NCBI GenBank assembly: GCA_024305405.1
Contig: JAKNDB010000088.1
Span: 1,134,001-1,198,000 of the forward strand
DNA length: 64,000 bases
Direction: 5' to 3'
Source: Dirofilaria immitis
Taxonomy: Eukaryota > Nematoda > Chromadorea > Rhabditida > Onchocercidae
Below are positions 61,501 through 64,000 of the stretch, in pieces. The notes below the pieces were generated by a model. It saw only the letters and a program-made list of their open reading frames with translations. It was not told where the DNA came from and did not search any database. Every line of letters begins with the position of its first letter. Position 1 is the stretch's first letter. Made by a program: the position numbers and the translations under genes.

Positions 61501-63594
61501 TTTTTTCCTTTAATCATTTTTAAATTCAATCTTTTTGCTTCCATATTTGTTTGTATTAACAATTTGCGTTTTCACATTATCTGTTTGAGCTCCTATCTCC
61601 ATTATATAACCTATCGGAAGGTTTGTTTTCATCTGGCTTAATAATTCTCCTTCTTAACAATTTTTTCTCTTCTTTGTTCATTGTACTTTTTAAATTTCTT
61701 GTTGATATCTGATATTGATACTCATCCGTTCTTCCCATTTATTTAAATTTTCAGAAAAATTTTATAAACTTTTATTCTCTTTGTGGTTTTTATCTTTCAT
61801 AAAAAGATAAGTATATTTCAATTTCAGAATTGCCAGTAAAAATCGGTATGCAGATAAATGTACTAATTTCGTTTCATAATAATACATCCGCTCAATATTT
61901 GAGATTTCTCCCACTGATTTTTGGACGATCAACATTTCATTCCGAAGATTTTAGATTTTCTACAATTTTTAAGCTTTTGATACATAATTTCAAGTAAATA
62001 GACGAAGATTGAATTTATGCTTCCTCAATAAGACTATATATTTAATAAAAAAAAGTGATAGCTTAGCCAAATTGAACTTGAATTTATAAAATTGATGCAT
62101 TTTACATAGGGATTCGATTCTTTTAGATGTTATAGTACGGAAGGTTTTTGGAATTGCCATCCTTTTCTTTCAGTGATCATAATTTGTGAATATGAATCTT
62201 CGTTAAAAATAAATTTCTTGCGTGCAGGGTTTGCTCCAATTTTTTCTTATTTTATGATCGAGCTTGCATTTTGTAGAGTTTTTCATGCCTCCCACTGACA
62301 CATTTTTTGAATTTTGTTTATATTTCGCCGACTGCTAATTTTACGTTTCTTTCAAGTAAAATTCTATTTATAGTTATATTAGTTTTTGCTAGACTAGGTA
62401 ATTCACATTTCGTCCGATTCTTCTTTCATGAAAGCTATTTGCTTCATTCCGTGAATATCGATTACTGGAAATACTAGGTTTCCACAACTACTATTTGTCG
62501 ACTTCACGAGGAATATAACGCAATTGTATCTGCCATATTTACAATTTCTAATCTTATTTCGAAAATAAGTCGTACATAATTTCAAGAAACCAGTTGCTAT
62601 CATTAAACACGAAAAGTCTCGACCTGAAATCATGTGATTTCTAAGAATTAGTGTAATATTTGATGACTGATGAAAATGTAGTCGAACACTTATGGGGATC
62701 TTATATGATAAAAATAAAAATGATTTCAGCTAGATGAAAATTTTGCAGTATCCTGTTTGACAATTTCCGGAGAGTTTATACTAGTTTTTATGTGAGGGAT
62801 GTTAATTTGATGTTTTACTGACCTATTTCATAATTTTCTCTTTTCCTTTTGTTCCTTAGAAAGGGTAGGAAAGTTTTTGTAGAAAAAAATGGCGAGATTA
62901 TGATTCGATTTGCAGGAATTCACTTTAAATAAATAAAATGCAGTTAGCTGACATGAAATTTCGGGGTCATCTCCGTAAGAAAATAGAAATTTATAAAAGC
63001 GAATGAAAATTGAAAACTTGAAATTAAACTTATCAAAATATCTTGTAGTCATTGAGTGGCGTTGGTGGCGTTTTAATCGATGTATTGAGCCAGAATAAGC
63101 AAAACAGTAGCTCATCGAGCGCGCAAAATTTTGCTGCTTCCGTAATTAAGGAAAAGATTATCGACAACAATCATATTGATCTCGAGGTGGGTATTGATTT
63201 AGATTTTTTCCCATCATCTGCATAGTGACAGAAGGAAGTAAAAAATTGTTCAGTTATGAGGACATAAATATCTATCGACTATTTTTAAATGATCACTTAG
63301 CATTGATTGTTATCTAGATGAATCAAAATTTTTTTGGAACATTCGTGATAGTTGTATTTTCGTTCTAACGACGAACTTATGATGAATATTCTTCGGTAAA
63401 TCCGAAAATTGATGTGGGTTTCGATTTATGCATTATTTTTTTATGTTGATCGTTTTCCAGATTCCGGACACCATTGTTGGAGCAATTCTCGGTCCAAGAG
63501 CCAAAACACTGGCTGAAATTCAACATTTAAGTGGTTGTAAAGTGGAAGTACATAAACGCGGGACGGCTGCGGGACAAGGGAATCGTCTTGTGAG
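55595..63594 (+). CDS. nova-1: NOVA-type KH-domain splicing regulator, 3' end beyond window
   Basis: Exons: 55595-55643, 56317-56424, 56903-57043, 57408-57556, 58334-58799, 60075-60169, 60412-60501, 60730-60994, 63049-63186 and 63461-63594 (ends phase 2, gene continues). Features in order: a short N-terminus with a basic stretch (QKRARDERGGPATKKAHV, possible nuclear signal); KH1 (VQVKVLIPSAAVGALIGKGG ... EVYPGTNERICLV); KH2 (MKLVVPNTSAGMVIGKSGAR ... NIQVYPK ... SQERIITIAAE); a long Gln/Gly/Ala linker with LLAFLDSLQSTL and YNIMGLGLGLG; and KH3 (IPDTIVGAILGPRAKTLAEI ... GCKVEVHKRG). Two tandem KH domains, linker and distant KH3 identify Nova/Pasilla proteins, nuclear regulators of alternative splicing that bind YCAY RNA, mainly in neurons. 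The frame breaks at the GGGG run 60945-60948: with one G fewer it reads QQGTAGAAAGGGQNDINK and joins the next exon in phase. KH1 and KH2 keep GKGG and GKSG loops; KH3 has GPRA. The donor after KH2 could also read through to 58921. Confidence 0.93.
60995..63048 (+). other. Long NOVA intron before KH3
   Basis: A 2.05-kb intron, the longest in the gene, separating the linker from the exon leading into KH3. It is relatively pyrimidine-rich. I see no convincing coding exon; the frame at 61315-61641 is hydrophobic, without good splice sites. Confidence 0.5.
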
Positions 63595-64000
63595 GTACAA
63601 TTTGGCTGATAGTTTCATGTAAAATTTAGAAAAGAATTTGACAAAATTTGTTTTTTCTCATATTTATGTCAATGACATAAATTAAAATTACCTAAGGAAT
63701 ATTTTCATTTCTCTTCATGCAGACACGAGAAATAAATTTCTCAGACATTTTGGCATGTTATCAGCATTAAATGCTATGGGATGAGTCAAAGAGCAAACAA
63801 GAGTGCAAAAACTATTGGATGATAACTGCACTATGTAATGGCGGAAATGAGAATTTTACTGCATGACGTAAAAGATAGATATGACACAGAAAAAATATTT
63901 TGTTTTTGTTTGCAAAGCGCGAGTTTATTATCAAAAGTAACGATTGATTATCTATAGTTTCGAAAAAAAGTTGTTTCATCTGATTTCTAAAACATGAAAA
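63595..64000 (+). other. NOVA intron or 3' continuation
   Basis: Follows the donor AG|GTACAA inside KH3. The rest of KH3 is not recognisable here in the required phase. A TTCATGCAG acceptor at 63713-63721 leads quickly to a stop, so the true next exon is probably beyond the window. Confidence 0.45.

Noticed and set aside
61315..61641. 108-codon hydrophobic frame in the long NOVA intron
   Set aside because: No good splice sites and a Phe/Leu/Ile bias typical of pyrimidine-rich intron sequence. No homology recognised.
1..64000. tRNA, rRNA and spliced-leader RNA genes
   Set aside because: I looked for GTTCGA-type T-loops with flanking stems and for SL/5S-like clusters and saw none that fold plausibly. 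Short genes could be missed by eye.
1..64000. Intact transposons
   Set aside because: No transposase, reverse transcriptase or integrase motifs seen on either strand. Only short inverted repeats and tandem arrays were found.

Overview
The window looks like a stretch of parasitic-nematode chromosome, most likely from a filarial (onchocercid) worm. It is very AT-rich. Genes are split into short exons by small introns ending in TTTCAG/TTTTAG, and several first exons follow a pyrimidine-rich AG that could take a spliced leader. The recognisable proteins fit a nematode: transthyretin-like secreted proteins, a CC-domain cysteine-rich protein, a small heat-shock protein, and orthologues of TTC5, REPS1/2, Yop1/REEP5 and NOVA. 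The filarial guess rests mainly on two adjacent pieces of bacterial genes (murF and rho) at 54.1-54.8 kb that look like old Wolbachia DNA in the nuclear genome; species cannot be named.

Layout. 1-4960: repeat-rich intergenic DNA. 4961-8801: two tandem transthyretin-like genes, minus strand. 12792-13306: a probable two-exon small membrane protein, minus. 14395-14960: a tandem repeat array interrupted by an acidic coding-like block. 18911-20444: a small HSP, plus. 21760-25127: TTC5, minus, head to head with REPS at 26898-31842, plus. 33775-34752: an unrecognised acidic/coiled gene, minus. 37503-37673: a terminal exon of an unknown plus-strand gene. 40278-41013: a possible small secreted protein and a broken pentapeptide-repeat gene, minus. 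42481-44847: CC-domain protein, plus. 46352-48399: Yop1/REEP5-like, plus. 49501-52726: secreted cysteine-rich protein, plus. 54116-54840: murF and rho relics. 55595 to about 63594 and beyond the window: NOVA-type KH splicing regulator, plus.

The genes do not form one pathway. TTC5 (nuclear/cytosolic TPR cofactor), REPS (EH adaptor at endocytic sites), Yop1/REEP5 (ER tubule shaping) and NOVA (neuronal splicing) are conserved housekeeping or regulatory genes. The transthyretin-like, CC-domain and cysteine-rich genes are probable secreted products.

A technical pattern affects interpretation. At least eight otherwise good reading frames are broken by a single base, nearly always in a run of A, T or G. 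This includes NOVA and other conserved genes. The simplest explanation is consensus error at homopolymers, so single frameshifts here are weak evidence for pseudogenes. The murF and rho pieces are still relics because they are truncated and rearranged as well.
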